Positions 52,362-61,494 of a stretch of DNA of 64,000 nt are shown here, piece after piece. Position 1 is the stretch's first letter, and every line of letters begins with the position of its first letter. This DNA comes from Marimonas arenosa (GTDB lineage Bacteria; Pseudomonadota; Alphaproteobacteria; Rhodobacterales; Rhodobacteraceae), in the NCBI RefSeq assembly GCF_030848945.1, contig NZ_JANHAX010000001.1, positions 868,001 through 932,000 on the forward strand, read 5' to 3'. The notes under the pieces were generated by a model. It searched no databases. It was given only the letters and a program-made list of their open reading frames with translations, and was not told the DNA's origin. The translations under genes and the position numbers were made by a program.

Positions 52362-53092
52362 TCGCGGCCCTGCCGATGTATGACCGGCCGGAAACGGCCG
52401 CCGCCAACGATGCCTTCTGGACCGCGATCCGCGCCCGCCTCGGCCACGGTCCGTCCCGGCTCACCCGGCCCGACGATCCCTGGCCGGTCTGGCGCTCTCC
52501 CGACCTGTTGCTGGCACAGACCTGCGGCCTGCCTTTTCGCGCCACGCTGCACACCACGGTCACTCTCGTCGGGACGCCGGACTATAGCCTGCCGGGATGC
52601 CCGCCGGGCCACTACCGCTCGGTGCTGGTCGCTCGCAAGCCCGCCGCGCCGCTCACCGATCTGCTGGCCGGACCCTTCGCCTACAACGAAGCCCTGTCGC
52701 AGTCCGGCTGGGCCGCACCGCAGGCCTTTTTCGTCGAAGCCGGCCTGCCTGGGCCGCAAACACTGCTCAAGACCGGCGCCCACCGTGCGTCGGCCCGGGC
52801 GGTGGCCGAAGGACGGGCCAGTCTTGCGGCCCTCGATGCCCTCAGTTGGGAGCTTATGCGCCAGCATGATCGCTTCACCGACGTGCTCGAGGTCGTCGCC
52901 GCCACCCGGCCCACGCCCGGCCTGCCGCTGATCACCGCGGCCCGGCGCGACGCCAAAGCGCTTTACACTGCGGTCACGGCGGCGATCACGGATCTATCGC
53001 CGGCGGATCGCGCCACGCTGCATTTGCGCGGCCTGGTCGCGATCCCGGCCGCCGACTACCTGGCCGTGCCGCTGCCGATACCGCCGAATTAA
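52358..53092 (+). CDS. PhnD-like protein without signal peptide
   Basis: The 244-residue protein follows the periplasmic phosphonate-binding fold: IAALPMYDRPETAAANDAFW at the start, RSPDLLLAQTCGLPFR, GHYRSVLVARKPAAPLTDLL, and SWELMRQHDRFTDVLEVVA. It has no signal peptide and no ABC partner, so it may act in the cytosol as a sensor or binding protein. It is coupled to the TerB pair by a 4-base overlap. Confidence 0.72.
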   Translation: MIAALPMYDRPETAAANDAFWTAIRARLGHGPSRLTRPDDPWPVWRSPDLLLAQTCGLPFRATLHTTVTLVGTPDYSLPGCPPGHYRSVLVARKPAAPLTDLLAGPFAYNEALSQSGWAAPQAFFVEAGLPGPQTLLKTGAHRASARAVAEGRASLAALDALSWELMRQHDRFTDVLEVVAATRPTPGLPLITAARRDAKALYTAVTAAITDLSPADRATLHLRGLVAIPAADYLAVPLPIPPN

Positions 53093-53256
53093 CCGACACA
53101 GGCCGGGTTTTCGGGCAATTTCCGCCCCGCGCTGCCGATTTGAACGTTGCAAACCGAGGTATTTTCCGCCCTACTCGCCCGAAGACCGGTCTCACGCCAA
53201 CCGCTCTGGGCGGCGTGGGACAGAGCCCAACCGTTTCGAGAAGACAGCCAATCGAC

Positions 53257-54054
53257 GTGAACGCCGCCAACGCCCCCTCCGCCGCCGACACCCCGGTGAT
53301 CGAAGTCCGCAATCTGCACAAGGCCTACGGCGCGCTCGAGGTCATCAAGGGGGTCGATTTCACGGCGCACAAGGGCGACGTGATTTCGCTGATCGGGTCC
53401 TCCGGGTCCGGCAAGTCCACCATCCTCCGCTGCGTCAACCTGCTCGAAGACAGCCAGCAGGGCGACATCCTGTTCCAGGGCGAACCGGTGACCTGGAAGG
53501 GCGAGGGCCAGCGTCGCCATCCCGCCGATGCCAAACAGGTTCTGCGGATCCGCACCAATCTTTCGATGGTGTTCCAGCAATTCAATCTGTGGTCCCACCT
53601 CACCATCCTGCAGAATGTGATGGAGGCCCCGGTCACCGTGCTCGGCCGCGACAAGGCTGAAGCCGAAAAAACCGCCCGGCGCTATCTCGACAAGGTTGGT
53701 ATCGGCGACAAATGCGACGCCTGGCCGGCGCAGCTCTCCGGCGGCCAGCAGCAGCGCGCCGCCATTGCCCGCGCGCTGGCGATGGAGCCGCAGGCGCTCC
53801 TGTTCGACGAACCCACCTCGGCCCTCGACCCCGAACTCGAACAAGAGGTCATCAAGGTCATCAAGGACCTCGCCGCCGAGGGCCGCACCATGATGATCGT
53901 CACCCATGACATGAAGCTCGCGGCCGACGTCTCGGACCACGTGATCTTCCTGCACGAAGGCCGCATCGAGGAAGAAGGCCGGCCCGACACGCTGTTCGGC
54001 AGCCCGAAATCCGAACGCCTGCGCGGCTTCCTCAGCTCGACGGTGCATACATGA
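53257..54054 (+). CDS. Polar amino-acid ABC transporter ATP-binding protein
   Basis: The 265-residue protein has Walker A GSSGSGKSTILR, Q-loop VFQQFNLWSHLT, signature LSGGQQQRAAIARALA, Walker B LLFDEPTSALD, and H-loop VTHDMK. It matches the HisP/GlnQ class. The GTG at 53257 is taken as start because the frame upstream has no similarity. It is the first gene of a five-gene transporter operon; its stop overlaps the first binding protein. Confidence 0.9.
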   Translation: MNAANAPSAADTPVIEVRNLHKAYGALEVIKGVDFTAHKGDVISLIGSSGSGKSTILRCVNLLEDSQQGDILFQGEPVTWKGEGQRRHPADAKQVLRIRTNLSMVFQQFNLWSHLTILQNVMEAPVTVLGRDKAEAEKTARRYLDKVGIGDKCDAWPAQLSGGQQQRAAIARALAMEPQALLFDEPTSALDPELEQEVIKVIKDLAAEGRTMMIVTHDMKLAADVSDHVIFLHEGRIEEEGRPDTLFGSPKSERLRGFLSSTVHT

Positions 54055-54803
54055 GGCTGACCCGGCGCCACGCCCTGTCGCTCGCCGGCGCCGCGCTGGC
54101 GCTGCCGCGTGGTCTTGCCGCACGGCAGTCTGCGACAGCCGTCCGCATCGCCACCGAAGGCGCCTTTCCGCCGTATAACGCACTGGACAAAAAAGGAAAT
54201 CTCGTCGGTTTCGAAATCGACCTCGGGCACGCGATCTGCGCTGCCCAGGGGCTCGAATTGATCTGGGTCGTCACCTCCTGGGCCGACATGATCCCGCAGC
54301 TCCTCGATGGTGACTTCGACGTGATCATGGCCGGCATGGGCATCACCCCGGCCCGTGCTCAACGCGTCGCTTTCAGCCGCGAATATTTCCCCGGCGGCGA
54401 CCAGCCGTTAGGCATGTATGTCGGCACCCACACCTTCCAGGACCCGGCCAAAGGCCTGATCGCGGTGCAGGAAAACACTATCCACGAAGAGCACCTGCAA
54501 GCCCTCGGCGCCCGCACTCTGGCCTTTGCCACCGCGGGCAAGGCCCTTGCCGCTGTGCTTGACGGTCAGGCCAACGTCACCTTCGGCAGCCCCGATTTCC
54601 TCGAAGCCCAAGTCTACCGCACCAGCCGCACGCTCACCATTCTCGGCACCGAACCGCTCGCCGCCGGCGGCGCTGCAGCCGCCTTCCGCAAGGAAGACGC
54701 GGCCCTGCGCCAAGACTTTGACGCCGCGCTCGAACAGCTGACCGAGGACGGCACGCTCGACCGGCTCAACCAGAAATGGTTCAAGACGTCACGCGACATC
54801 TGA
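54051..54803 (+). CDS. Amino-acid ABC transporter substrate-binding protein, Tat-like signal
   Basis: The 250-residue protein is a family-3 solute-binding protein (FPPYNALDKKGNLVGFEIDL, DFDVIMAGMGITPARAQRVA). Its signal, LTRRHALSLAGAALALPRGL, has a twin-arginine pair, suggesting Tat export. Neighbouring paralogue 54840 has a Sec signal. ATG overlaps the ATPase stop by 4 bases. Confidence 0.85.
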   Translation: MRLTRRHALSLAGAALALPRGLAARQSATAVRIATEGAFPPYNALDKKGNLVGFEIDLGHAICAAQGLELIWVVTSWADMIPQLLDGDFDVIMAGMGITPARAQRVAFSREYFPGGDQPLGMYVGTHTFQDPAKGLIAVQENTIHEEHLQALGARTLAFATAGKALAAVLDGQANVTFGSPDFLEAQVYRTSRTLTILGTEPLAAGGAAAAFRKEDAALRQDFDAALEQLTEDGTLDRLNQKWFKTSRDI

Positions 54804-54839
54804 GCCACAACCAAAAGACATCAACCAAGGGAGCAAGAA

Positions 54840-55562
54840 ATGAAAAAACTGATCCTGACCACCGCGGCGCTGGCCCTCTCGGCTGGCCTCGCCATCGCGG
54901 CAAGCCATGGCGCGACCGTACGCCTGGGCACAGAAGGCGCCTATGCGCCGTGGAACTTCATCAACGACAACGGCGAGGTCGACGGCTTCGAGCGGGAACT
55001 GGGCGATGAGCTCTGCAAGCGCGCCGAGCTGACCTGCGAGTGGGTCACTAACGAATGGGATTCGATCATTCCCAACCTGGTATCGGGCAACTACGACGCC
55101 ATCATTGCCGGCATGTCGATCACCGACGAACGCGACGAGGTGATCGACTTCACCCAGGCCTACACGCCGCCGGATCCGTCCTCCTATCTCGCCACCTCGG
55201 CCGATGTGGACGTGGAAAGCGCTGTGATCGCGGCCCAGGCCGCGACCATCCAGGCGGCGTTCATCGCCGAGCAAGGATGGACCCTGGTCGAGTTCGCCAC
55301 CCCCGAGGAAACCGTGGCCGCCGTCCGCAACGGCGAGGCCGACGCAGTGCTCGCGGACAAGGCCTATCTCGAACCGTTCGCCGGCCAGGACGGGCTGGTC
55401 ATGCTCGAACGCTCCGAGATGATCGGTGGCGGTGTCGGCATGGGCCTGCGCGAAAGCGACGGCGAGCTGCGCGCCAAGTTCGACGCGGCGATCCAATCGA
55501 TGAAGGATGACGGCACGCTGAACACGCTGATCGCTAAGTGGGAAGTGGCCTCTACCTGGTAA
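54840..55562 (+). CDS. Amino-acid ABC transporter substrate-binding protein, Sec signal
   Basis: The 240-residue protein is a second family-3 binding protein, with signal LTTAALALSAGLAIAASHGA, APWNFINDNGEVDGFERELG (ligand loop), and YDAIIAGMSITDERDEVIDF. The pattern suggests a basic or polar amino acid. GGGAGC precedes the ATG. It is related to, but clearly different from, its upstream neighbour. Confidence 0.88.
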   Translation: MKKLILTTAALALSAGLAIAASHGATVRLGTEGAYAPWNFINDNGEVDGFERELGDELCKRAELTCEWVTNEWDSIIPNLVSGNYDAIIAGMSITDERDEVIDFTQAYTPPDPSSYLATSADVDVESAVIAAQAATIQAAFIAEQGWTLVEFATPEETVAAVRNGEADAVLADKAYLEPFAGQDGLVMLERSEMIGGGVGMGLRESDGELRAKFDAAIQSMKDDGTLNTLIAKWEVASTW

Positions 55563-55613
55563 GCCCTCCCCGGCCCCCGCGCCGGTGCGCGGGGGCCCGA
55601 CGCCGGAGTTTCC

Positions 55614-56498
55614 ATGTTCGAATTCTGCGCCGATCCCGAGACGCTGGACACGTTCCGCTGGTTCGCCTGCTACCTCACGACGGGCAAACACATAGGAATG
55701 TACTGGTCGGTCCTCACCGTGCTGGCGTTGCTGGCGATCACCGCCCCGGCAGCACTGTTTTTCGGATTCGCCGGCGCCAGCGCGGCACGCAGCCATGTCT
55801 CGCCGGTCAGCTGGCTGGGCAAAGCCTATATCGCGGTGGTGCGCGGGGTCCCGGATATCGCGTTCTTCCTGTTCTTCGTGATCGCGCTCGACCAGATGTT
55901 CGAATATCTCCGGCACAAGGTGAAATGCCCCGACTGGACCGAGCCGATCCGCCAGGGCAACGATTTCATCGTCTGCGATGCGGCCAAGCTGCCGCTCGGC
56001 TCCTCGCCGCAATGGGTGCATGAAACCTACGGTTTCTTCCTTGCCGTGCTCACCTTCGCCATCGTCTTCGGCGCCTTCACCGCCAACGTGCTGTTCGGAG
56101 CGATGCGCGCCGTGCCGCGGGCACAGATCGAAACCGCCGAGGCCTATGGCATGTCGCGCCGTCAGGCCTTCTGGCGCGTGCTGGTGCCGCAGATGTGGGT
56201 CTACGCCCTGCCCGGGCTCGGCAACCTCTGGATGATCCTGATCAAGGCCACGCCGCTTCTCTTCCTGCTCGGGGTCGAAGACATCGTCTACTGGGCCAAG
56301 GACCTGGGCGAAACCAAGCACGCCCGCTTCACCGATTACCCCCACGGCGACTGGCGCATCTGGTATTTCCTGGCGCTGCTGGTGTTCTACCTCACCTTCA
56401 CCTGGATCTCGGAAAAGGTCATCAATCGGCTGACCAAACGCCTGTCGCACGGACAGGCCACGCTTGGCGGCGATGCGCAACGCAAGGTGACCGCATGA
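55614..56498 (+). CDS. Amino-acid ABC transporter permease (HisQ-like)
   Basis: The 294-residue protein has several membrane helices and the permease EAA loop AMRAVPRAQIETAEAYGMSR. Relative to simple HisQ proteins it has a periplasmic insert of about 40 residues containing two cysteines (KVKCPDWTEP, FIVCDAAKL). It forms the channel with the next gene, which it overlaps by 4 bases. Confidence 0.88.
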   Translation: MFEFCADPETLDTFRWFACYLTTGKHIGMYWSVLTVLALLAITAPAALFFGFAGASAARSHVSPVSWLGKAYIAVVRGVPDIAFFLFFVIALDQMFEYLRHKVKCPDWTEPIRQGNDFIVCDAAKLPLGSSPQWVHETYGFFLAVLTFAIVFGAFTANVLFGAMRAVPRAQIETAEAYGMSRRQAFWRVLVPQMWVYALPGLGNLWMILIKATPLLFLLGVEDIVYWAKDLGETKHARFTDYPHGDWRIWYFLALLVFYLTFTWISEKVINRLTKRLSHGQATLGGDAQRKVTA

Positions 56499-57298
56499 GC
56501 TGCTGGCAGACCATCCAGGATTACGGCCTGCGCTCGATCGGCATCGGCGAACGGCTGCTGCCTAAAACCGATTTCACCCTGTGCCAGCAGTTCACGCTGA
56601 TCGGTTCGGGCATGATCTGGAACATCTATTTCGGCGCCCTGGCACTGTTCGTGGGGTTCTTCATCGCCTCCGCCGTGGCCCTGGGCAAGAATGCCGGCCC
56701 GGCCTGGATCCGCAAACCCTGCGAATGGTTCATCTTCGTGTTCCGCGGCTCGCCGCTCTTCATCCAGTTCTTCTTCGCCTATTTCATCTTTCTGAAGGTC
56801 AAGCAGCTGGGCTTCATGCCGTGGCTGACCTCGGCCCAGGCCGGGGCGCTGGTGGTGCTGATCCTCAACACCGCCGCCTATTCCGGCGAGATTTTCTACG
56901 GCGCGCTGCGCTCGGTGCCGCGCGGCGATGTCGAGGCCGCCGATGCCTACGGCCTTGCCGGCTGGAGCCGGTTCCGCCGCATCCTCTGGCCGACCATGCT
57001 GCGGCTCGGCTGGCCGGCCTACACCAACGAGGCGATCTTTCTCTTCCACGCCACCACGCTGGTGTTCTTCTCGGCCTTCCCGACCTTGGGCCAGCGCGGC
57101 GACTCGCTCTACTATGCCAGCTATTTCGCCGACAAGACCTTCAACCCGTTCATCCCCTATCCGATCCTGGCAGGGTATTTCATCCTACTGACGCTGGTGA
57201 TTGTCGGGCTGTTCGGGCTGATTAACATGCGCCTCAATCGTCACCTGCCACAGGAACGCCGCGTACGCCTCCGCTTCCGCCCCAACCTGCTGCGCTGA
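56495..57298 (+). CDS. Amino-acid ABC transporter permease (HisM-like)
   Basis: The 267-residue protein has five or six membrane helices, VFRGSPLFIQFFFAYFIF, and the EAA loop GALRSVPRGDVEAADAYGLA. It is the last gene of the transporter operon and pairs with the preceding permease. No terminator-like hairpin with T-run follows. Confidence 0.9.
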   Translation: MSCWQTIQDYGLRSIGIGERLLPKTDFTLCQQFTLIGSGMIWNIYFGALALFVGFFIASAVALGKNAGPAWIRKPCEWFIFVFRGSPLFIQFFFAYFIFLKVKQLGFMPWLTSAQAGALVVLILNTAAYSGEIFYGALRSVPRGDVEAADAYGLAGWSRFRRILWPTMLRLGWPAYTNEAIFLFHATTLVFFSAFPTLGQRGDSLYYASYFADKTFNPFIPYPILAGYFILLTLVIVGLFGLINMRLNRHLPQERRVRLRFRPNLLR

Positions 57299-57403
57299 CC
57301 GTGTCCGAGGGGCCGGTCTGCCCCGCCAGTTGCGCGAAGCCGTCGTCGGCAAGAGTCAGGGAATAGCGCCTGCGTCACCCGGCTTCCGCGCGGCAAAAAC
57401 CGC

Positions 57404-57958
57404 TCACGATCCAGCCGCGGCGCCCTTAGCCTCTTCGATCGCCGGCAGGATCGTTTCTTTCAACACCCGCTGAGTGATCGGCCCGGCCCAGCGCATCCGC
57501 ACCACGCCATCGCCGTCGATGATGAAGGTTTCCGGTGCGCCATAGACCCCCCAGTCGATCTTGGTGCGCGCCGTCTGCGCCTCGCCGAGATGCGAAAACG
57601 GGTTGCCGTCCTCCTCCAGATAGGCCAGCGCCCGCGCCGTGGTGTCGTCGAAATTGATCCCGTGCAGTGGCACGTCGAGATTGTCGCGCATCCACAGAAG
57701 CGTCGGGTGCTCCGCCCGGCAGGCGACGCACCAGGTGCCCCAGAAATTCACCAGTTTCACCCCCGGCTGCCGCAGCACCTCATCAGTCAGCAAGGGCGTC
57801 TCGCCCAGTTGCACCAGCTCCACCGGCGGCACGTCCTTGCCAATCAACTGCGACGGCAGCACATCGGCATCTTCGCGCGCCATCCCCCAGAAAAAGAGGC
57901 CCGCCAGCGCGGCGAACACCAGGGGCGGTGCAATCATCAGCGGGCTCACCTTAGCCAT
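57404..57958 (-). CDS. ccmG: CcmG/DsbE thioredoxin-like protein for cytochrome c maturation
   Basis: The 184-residue protein has an N-terminal membrane anchor (MIAPPLVFAALAGLFFWGMA) and a thioredoxin domain with WCVAC in FWGTWCVACRAEHPTL and GVYGAPETFIIDGDGVV. It reduces apocytochrome c cysteines in the periplasm. The usual family motif is WCVPC, so Ala replaces Pro. ATG 57958 overlaps ccmD by 8 bases. Confidence 0.92.
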   Translation of the reverse strand: MAKVSPLMIAPPLVFAALAGLFFWGMAREDADVLPSQLIGKDVPPVELVQLGETPLLTDEVLRQPGVKLVNFWGTWCVACRAEHPTLLWMRDNLDVPLHGINFDDTTARALAYLEEDGNPFSHLGEAQTARTKIDWGVYGAPETFIIDGDGVVRMRWAGPITQRVLKETILPAIEEAKGAAAGS

Positions 57959-58109
57959 CGGCCTTCCTCCGTGCCTCAACCTCGTCCAGCGCCGCCTTCA
58001 CCCGGCGCGACCGCCACAGAGTGCCCAGCACCAATACCGTGATCAGCGTGATAGCCACGCCATAGGATGACAACACCGCAAAGGCATATTTCCCAAGCTC
58101 CGGCATCAT
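57951..58109 (-). CDS. ccmD: Heme exporter protein CcmD
   Basis: This 52-residue protein is short enough to be missed by gene finders. It starts MMPELGKYAFAVLSSYGVAI, with one membrane helix followed by an Arg-rich stretch (LWRSRRVKAALDEVEARRKA), the CcmD layout. ATG 58109 overlaps the ccmC stop by 4 bases (58106 is an alternative start), and its TAA overlaps ccmG. It helps release holo-CcmE. Confidence 0.9.
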   Translation of the reverse strand: MMPELGKYAFAVLSSYGVAITLITVLVLGTLWRSRRVKAALDEVEARRKADG

Positions 58110-58894
58110 CCCTGCCGCTCCCTTGCCAGCAGCGCCCGCATCCGGCGCGCACGAATTTCGGTATTGGTCCGAATAAGCACCAGGGCCACGAAATACAGCA
58201 CGAAGCCGGTGATACAGACCACCAGCGGCAAGTAGTAATCAGCGGCAAGCGGATCCTTCTCCCCCACTTTCATGATCGTCGAATCCTGGTGCAGCCCCTG
58301 GTTCCAGAACTTCACCGCATAGCGGCTAAGGATCGCGAAGACCGACCCCACCAGGCACAGCACGCTGGTCAGGTCCGCCGCGGTGTCGTCGTTCTCGATC
58401 GCCGCCCACAGCGCCATGTAGCCGAGATAGAACAGGAACAGGATCAGGAACGCCGTCAGCCGCGGGTCCCAGGCCCACCACGTGCCCCACATCGGCTGGC
58501 CCCAGGTTGCCCCGGTGAACAGGGCGATCACGGTCATCATCGCCCCGATCGGCGCCGCCGCCCGTGCCGCCAGCGCGCTGACATGGTGGCGTCGGACCAG
58601 CCACACCAGCGACGTCACCAGCATCATCGCCCAGATGTTGATCGCCATCATCGCCGTCGGCACATGGATGAACATGATCTTCACGGTCGAGCCCTGGCGA
58701 AAATCGTCGGGCGTGAAAAAGAAGCCCCAGATCAGCCCCACCGCAAGGCAGGCAAATGCCGTCACCGTGAAAAACGGCAGCACCCGTTCGGTCGTCCGCA
58801 TGAATTTCAGCGGGTTGGCGTATTCCCAAAGCGCGTTGAGGTTCAAAGGTTTGTCCCAGCTTGCAGTTCGTATCGCGCCTCTATCCGCCGTCAC
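58106..58894 (-). CDS. ccmC: Heme ABC transporter permease CcmC
   Basis: The 262-residue membrane protein has six helices and the CcmC tryptophan-rich segment TWGQPMWGTWWAWDPRLTAF, plus flanking periplasmic histidines. It presents heme to CcmE. The start is GTG 58894; the family core begins near LWEYANPLKFM, so the true start may be some codons later. It begins 66 bases after the radical SAM gene. Confidence 0.92.
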   Translation of the reverse strand: MTADRGAIRTASWDKPLNLNALWEYANPLKFMRTTERVLPFFTVTAFACLAVGLIWGFFFTPDDFRQGSTVKIMFIHVPTAMMAINIWAMMLVTSLVWLVRRHHVSALAARAAAPIGAMMTVIALFTGATWGQPMWGTWWAWDPRLTAFLILFLFYLGYMALWAAIENDDTAADLTSVLCLVGSVFAILSRYAVKFWNQGLHQDSTIMKVGEKDPLAADYYLPLVVCITGFVLYFVALVLIRTNTEIRARRMRALLARERQG

Positions 58895-58960
58895 CGGCCG
58901 CGCCGCCTTGATCTGCCTTAAATCGCCGCGCTTTTCCAGCCCGAAAGCTTCACGTTTTCT

Positions 58961-60046
58961 TCACCTGCCACCGAACATTGCCTCGGCCAGCCGCAACGGC
59001 CGCCGCTTGCGCCCCCAATCCCCCGGCGCGCCATCGAACACCCCCGGCATCTGCGTGCCGCAGGCCAGGCACCGGCCGTGGCCGTCAAGCTGCCAGTCGG
59101 AAATCAGGTGCCAGTCGCGCTCGATCACCCGCTTGCCGCAGCCGGCGCAATAGCTCGACTGCGCCTCGACATGGTGCACATTGCCAATATAGGCGTGCCG
59201 CACGCCGGCCGTCCGGGCGATCTCGCGCGCCCTGAGCAGGGTCTCCACCGGCGTTTGCGCCCGGTCCATCATGCGGTGATCGGGGCGGAAGGCGGTGAAA
59301 TGCATCGGCACGTCGCGGCCGCAATTGGCCACCACCCAGTCGCACATCTCGCCGATCTCACCGTCGCTGTCGTTTTCGCCCGGGATCAGCAGCACGGTCA
59401 GTTCCACCCAGGCCGCGGTCTCGTTGACGGCATAGGCGATGCTGTCCAGCACCGGCTTGAGCTCGGCCCCGGTCAGTTTCTTGTAGAACCGCTCGGTGAA
59501 CCCCTTGAGGTCGATATTGGCGGCATCCATGGCGTGAAAGAACTCCGGCCGCGCCTGGTCCGTGATGTAGCCGGCGGTCACGGCCACGTTCTTGACATCG
59601 AGCTTGCGGCATTCTGCGGCGATATCCACCGCGTATTCCAGGAAGATCACCGGGTCGTTATAGGTATATGCGACCGCACGGCAGCCATTGGCCTGCGCTG
59701 CCTCCGCCACCATCGCCGGGCTCGCCGCCTGCGCCAGCGTGTCGACATCCCGGCTCTTCGACATCTCGTGGTTCTGGCAGAACTTGCAGGCCAGGTTGCA
59801 GCCAGCGGTGCCGAAACTCAGCACCGGCGTGCCGGGCAGGAAATGATTCAGCGGCTTCTTCTCGATCGGGTCAATGCAGAACCCGCTCGACCGGCCATAG
59901 GTATCGAGCACCAGCCGGTCGCCCTCGCGCAGCCGCACGAAACACATCCCGCGCTGGCCTTCGCGCAAGCTGCAATAGCGCGGACAAAGAGTGCAGACGA
60001 TCCGCCCATCGTCGCCCATGTGCCAGTATCTTGCATCCTCGGACAT
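58961..60046 (-). CDS. amrS: AmmeMemoRadiSam-type radical SAM enzyme
   Basis: The 361-residue protein has the radical SAM motif C-x3-C-x2-C in GTAGCNLACKFCQNHEMS (about residue 85), an N-terminal Cys-rich opening (CTLCPRYCSLREGQRGMC) and a C-terminal zinc-ribbon-like pair (YCAGCGK, CLACG). It matches the AmmeMemoRadiSam radical SAM family; the partner Memo and AMMECR1 genes are not in the window. ATG 60046 follows GGGAG by 6 bases. It splits ccmAB from ccmCDG. Confidence 0.85.
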   Translation of the reverse strand: MSEDARYWHMGDDGRIVCTLCPRYCSLREGQRGMCFVRLREGDRLVLDTYGRSSGFCIDPIEKKPLNHFLPGTPVLSFGTAGCNLACKFCQNHEMSKSRDVDTLAQAASPAMVAEAAQANGCRAVAYTYNDPVIFLEYAVDIAAECRKLDVKNVAVTAGYITDQARPEFFHAMDAANIDLKGFTERFYKKLTGAELKPVLDSIAYAVNETAAWVELTVLLIPGENDSDGEIGEMCDWVVANCGRDVPMHFTAFRPDHRMMDRAQTPVETLLRAREIARTAGVRHAYIGNVHHVEAQSSYCAGCGKRVIERDWHLISDWQLDGHGRCLACGTQMPGVFDGAPGDWGRKRRPLRLAEAMFGGR

Positions 60047-60141
60047 CTTCAACTCCCAGCCATCACCGACAAAGATAGGTACGCGGCCGCAGAATCCAAA
60101 CCAGTCGCCTGCTTCCTCTTTCCCGAAATATCCCGGGGAGC

Positions 60142-60161
60142 GCGAGGGGCTGGCCCCTCGC
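60142..60161 (-). terminator. Hairpin in the ccmB-amrS gap
   Basis: GCGAGGGG pairs with CCCCTCGC around CTGG in the 138 bases between ccmB and amrS. No T-run follows on the minus strand. It may reduce read-through from ccmAB into amrS or stabilise the upstream mRNA. Confidence 0.4.
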
Positions 60162-60184
60162 TCCGGCCCTTGCCGCGGGATGCC

Positions 60185-60841
60185 TCAGCGCAGGTTGACG
60201 CGCAACACCGCGGCCGATGCAAACGGCAACAGCGCGGTGACCCCGAAACTGATCCCTGCCAGCATCAGCATCGGCGTGGCAGTGTCGAGCCCCTCGGCGC
60301 CGCGCCGCGCCGTCTCGGCGCCGAAAATCAGCGTCGGGACGTAAAGCGGCAGCACCAGCAGGCTCAGCAGCAACCCGCCCCGTTTCAACCCCACCGTCAG
60401 CGCCGCACCGAAGGTGCCGATCACGCTCAGCGCTGGCGTGCCGATCAGCAGCGATAGCACCAGCGGCCCGTATCCGGCCTGCGGCAGGCTCATCAGCAGC
60501 CCGAACAGCGGCGTTGCGATCACCAGCGGCAGCCCGGTCGTCAACCAGTGGGCCAGCGCCTTGATGCTGACCACCCCCTCCATCGGCAACGGCGAGGTCG
60601 CGATCAGGTCGAGCGAGCCGTCCTCCCAGTCGAGCGCGAAGATCCGGTCGAGCGACAGCAGGCAGGCCAACAGCGCCCCCAGCCACAGGATTCCCGGCGC
60701 GATCCGCGCCAGCAACCCGGTTTCGGGCCCCACGCCGAAAGGCACCAGCACCACCACGATCAGGAAAAACGCGAGGCCGAGGCCGAAGCCGCCTCCGGCC
60801 CGCACCGCCAGCCGCAGGTCGCGGACCAGAAGCGCAATCAC
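60185..60841 (-). CDS. ccmB: Heme exporter protein CcmB
   Basis: The 218-residue protein has about six membrane helices and the CcmB pattern: [40 protein letters not shown], and [20 protein letters not shown]. With CcmA and CcmC it forms the heme-handling ABC transporter. Its GTG overlaps the ccmA stop by 4 bases. Confidence 0.92.
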   Translation of the reverse strand: MIALLVRDLRLAVRAGGGFGLGLAFFLIVVVLVPFGVGPETGLLARIAPGILWLGALLACLLSLDRIFALDWEDGSLDLIATSPLPMEGVVSIKALAHWLTTGLPLVIATPLFGLLMSLPQAGYGPLVLSLLIGTPALSVIGTFGAALTVGLKRGGLLLSLLVLPLYVPTLIFGAETARRGAEGLDTATPMLMLAGISFGVTALLPFASAAVLRVNLR

Positions 60842-61455
60842 AGGAACACCTCGTCGAAATCCTCGACCTTCGGCGGTTTCGCCTTGAACGGACCCACATC
60901 CATCACCTCGGCCTCGTCGAGCCCAAGGTCGATATGGGTGGCGATCAGCGCCATGCCGCCGGTTGCGAGGTGCCGCCGCACCGCCGCGCCGAACATCGCC
61001 ACGGCATCGACGTCAAGCGACACCGTGGGCTCGTCCAGCACCCAAACCGGTCGGCCGGTGACCAGAAGCCGCGCCAGCCCGAGCCGGCGCTTCTGCCCGG
61101 CCGACAGACCGCCCGCCGGGCGGTTGCGCAGCTCGTCGAGGGCAAAACCGTCGATCGCCGGGGTTATGTCACCGGTGCCGAACACCTGCGCCCAGAAGCT
61201 CAGGTTCTCCGCCACCGTCAGCGTCGCCTTGATCCCATCGGCATGGGCGGCATAAGCCATCGCCTCGCGGTCAAGTCCGACCTCACCGCTCAGGGGCGGC
61301 TGTAACCCGGCGACGGTGCGCAAAAGCGTGGTCTTGCCGATCCCGTTCGGGCCGCGCAGGATCAGCGCCCGGCCGGGCGCCAGCCGAAAGCTCAGCCCTT
61401 CCAGCACCGGTACACCGCCGCGCGACACCGACAGATTTCTGACCTCGAGTTCCAT
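60838..61455 (-). CDS. ccmA: Heme exporter ATP-binding protein CcmA
   Basis: The 205-residue ATPase has Walker [19 protein letters not shown], signature [15 protein letters not shown], Walker [13 protein letters not shown], and the switch His in IATHIDLG. It powers release of heme-bound CcmE. ATG 61455 marks family start. It is coupled to ccmB. Confidence 0.93.
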   Translation of the reverse strand: MELEVRNLSVSRGGVPVLEGLSFRLAPGRALILRGPNGIGKTTLLRTVAGLQPPLSGEVGLDREAMAYAAHADGIKATLTVAENLSFWAQVFGTGDITPAIDGFALDELRNRPAGGLSAGQKRRLGLARLLVTGRPVWVLDEPTVSLDVDAVAMFGAAVRRHLATGGMALIATHIDLGLDEAEVMDVGPFKAKPPKVEDFDEVFL

Positions 61456-61494
61456 GCCCCGCCCATATCCCAAGTCCCGGCGCTGCGAAAGGCC

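Noticed and set aside
54789-56480. 563-codon minus-strand frame across the ABC transporter genes
   Set aside because: It spans several well-supported plus-strand genes and their gaps and has the composition of an antisense frame.
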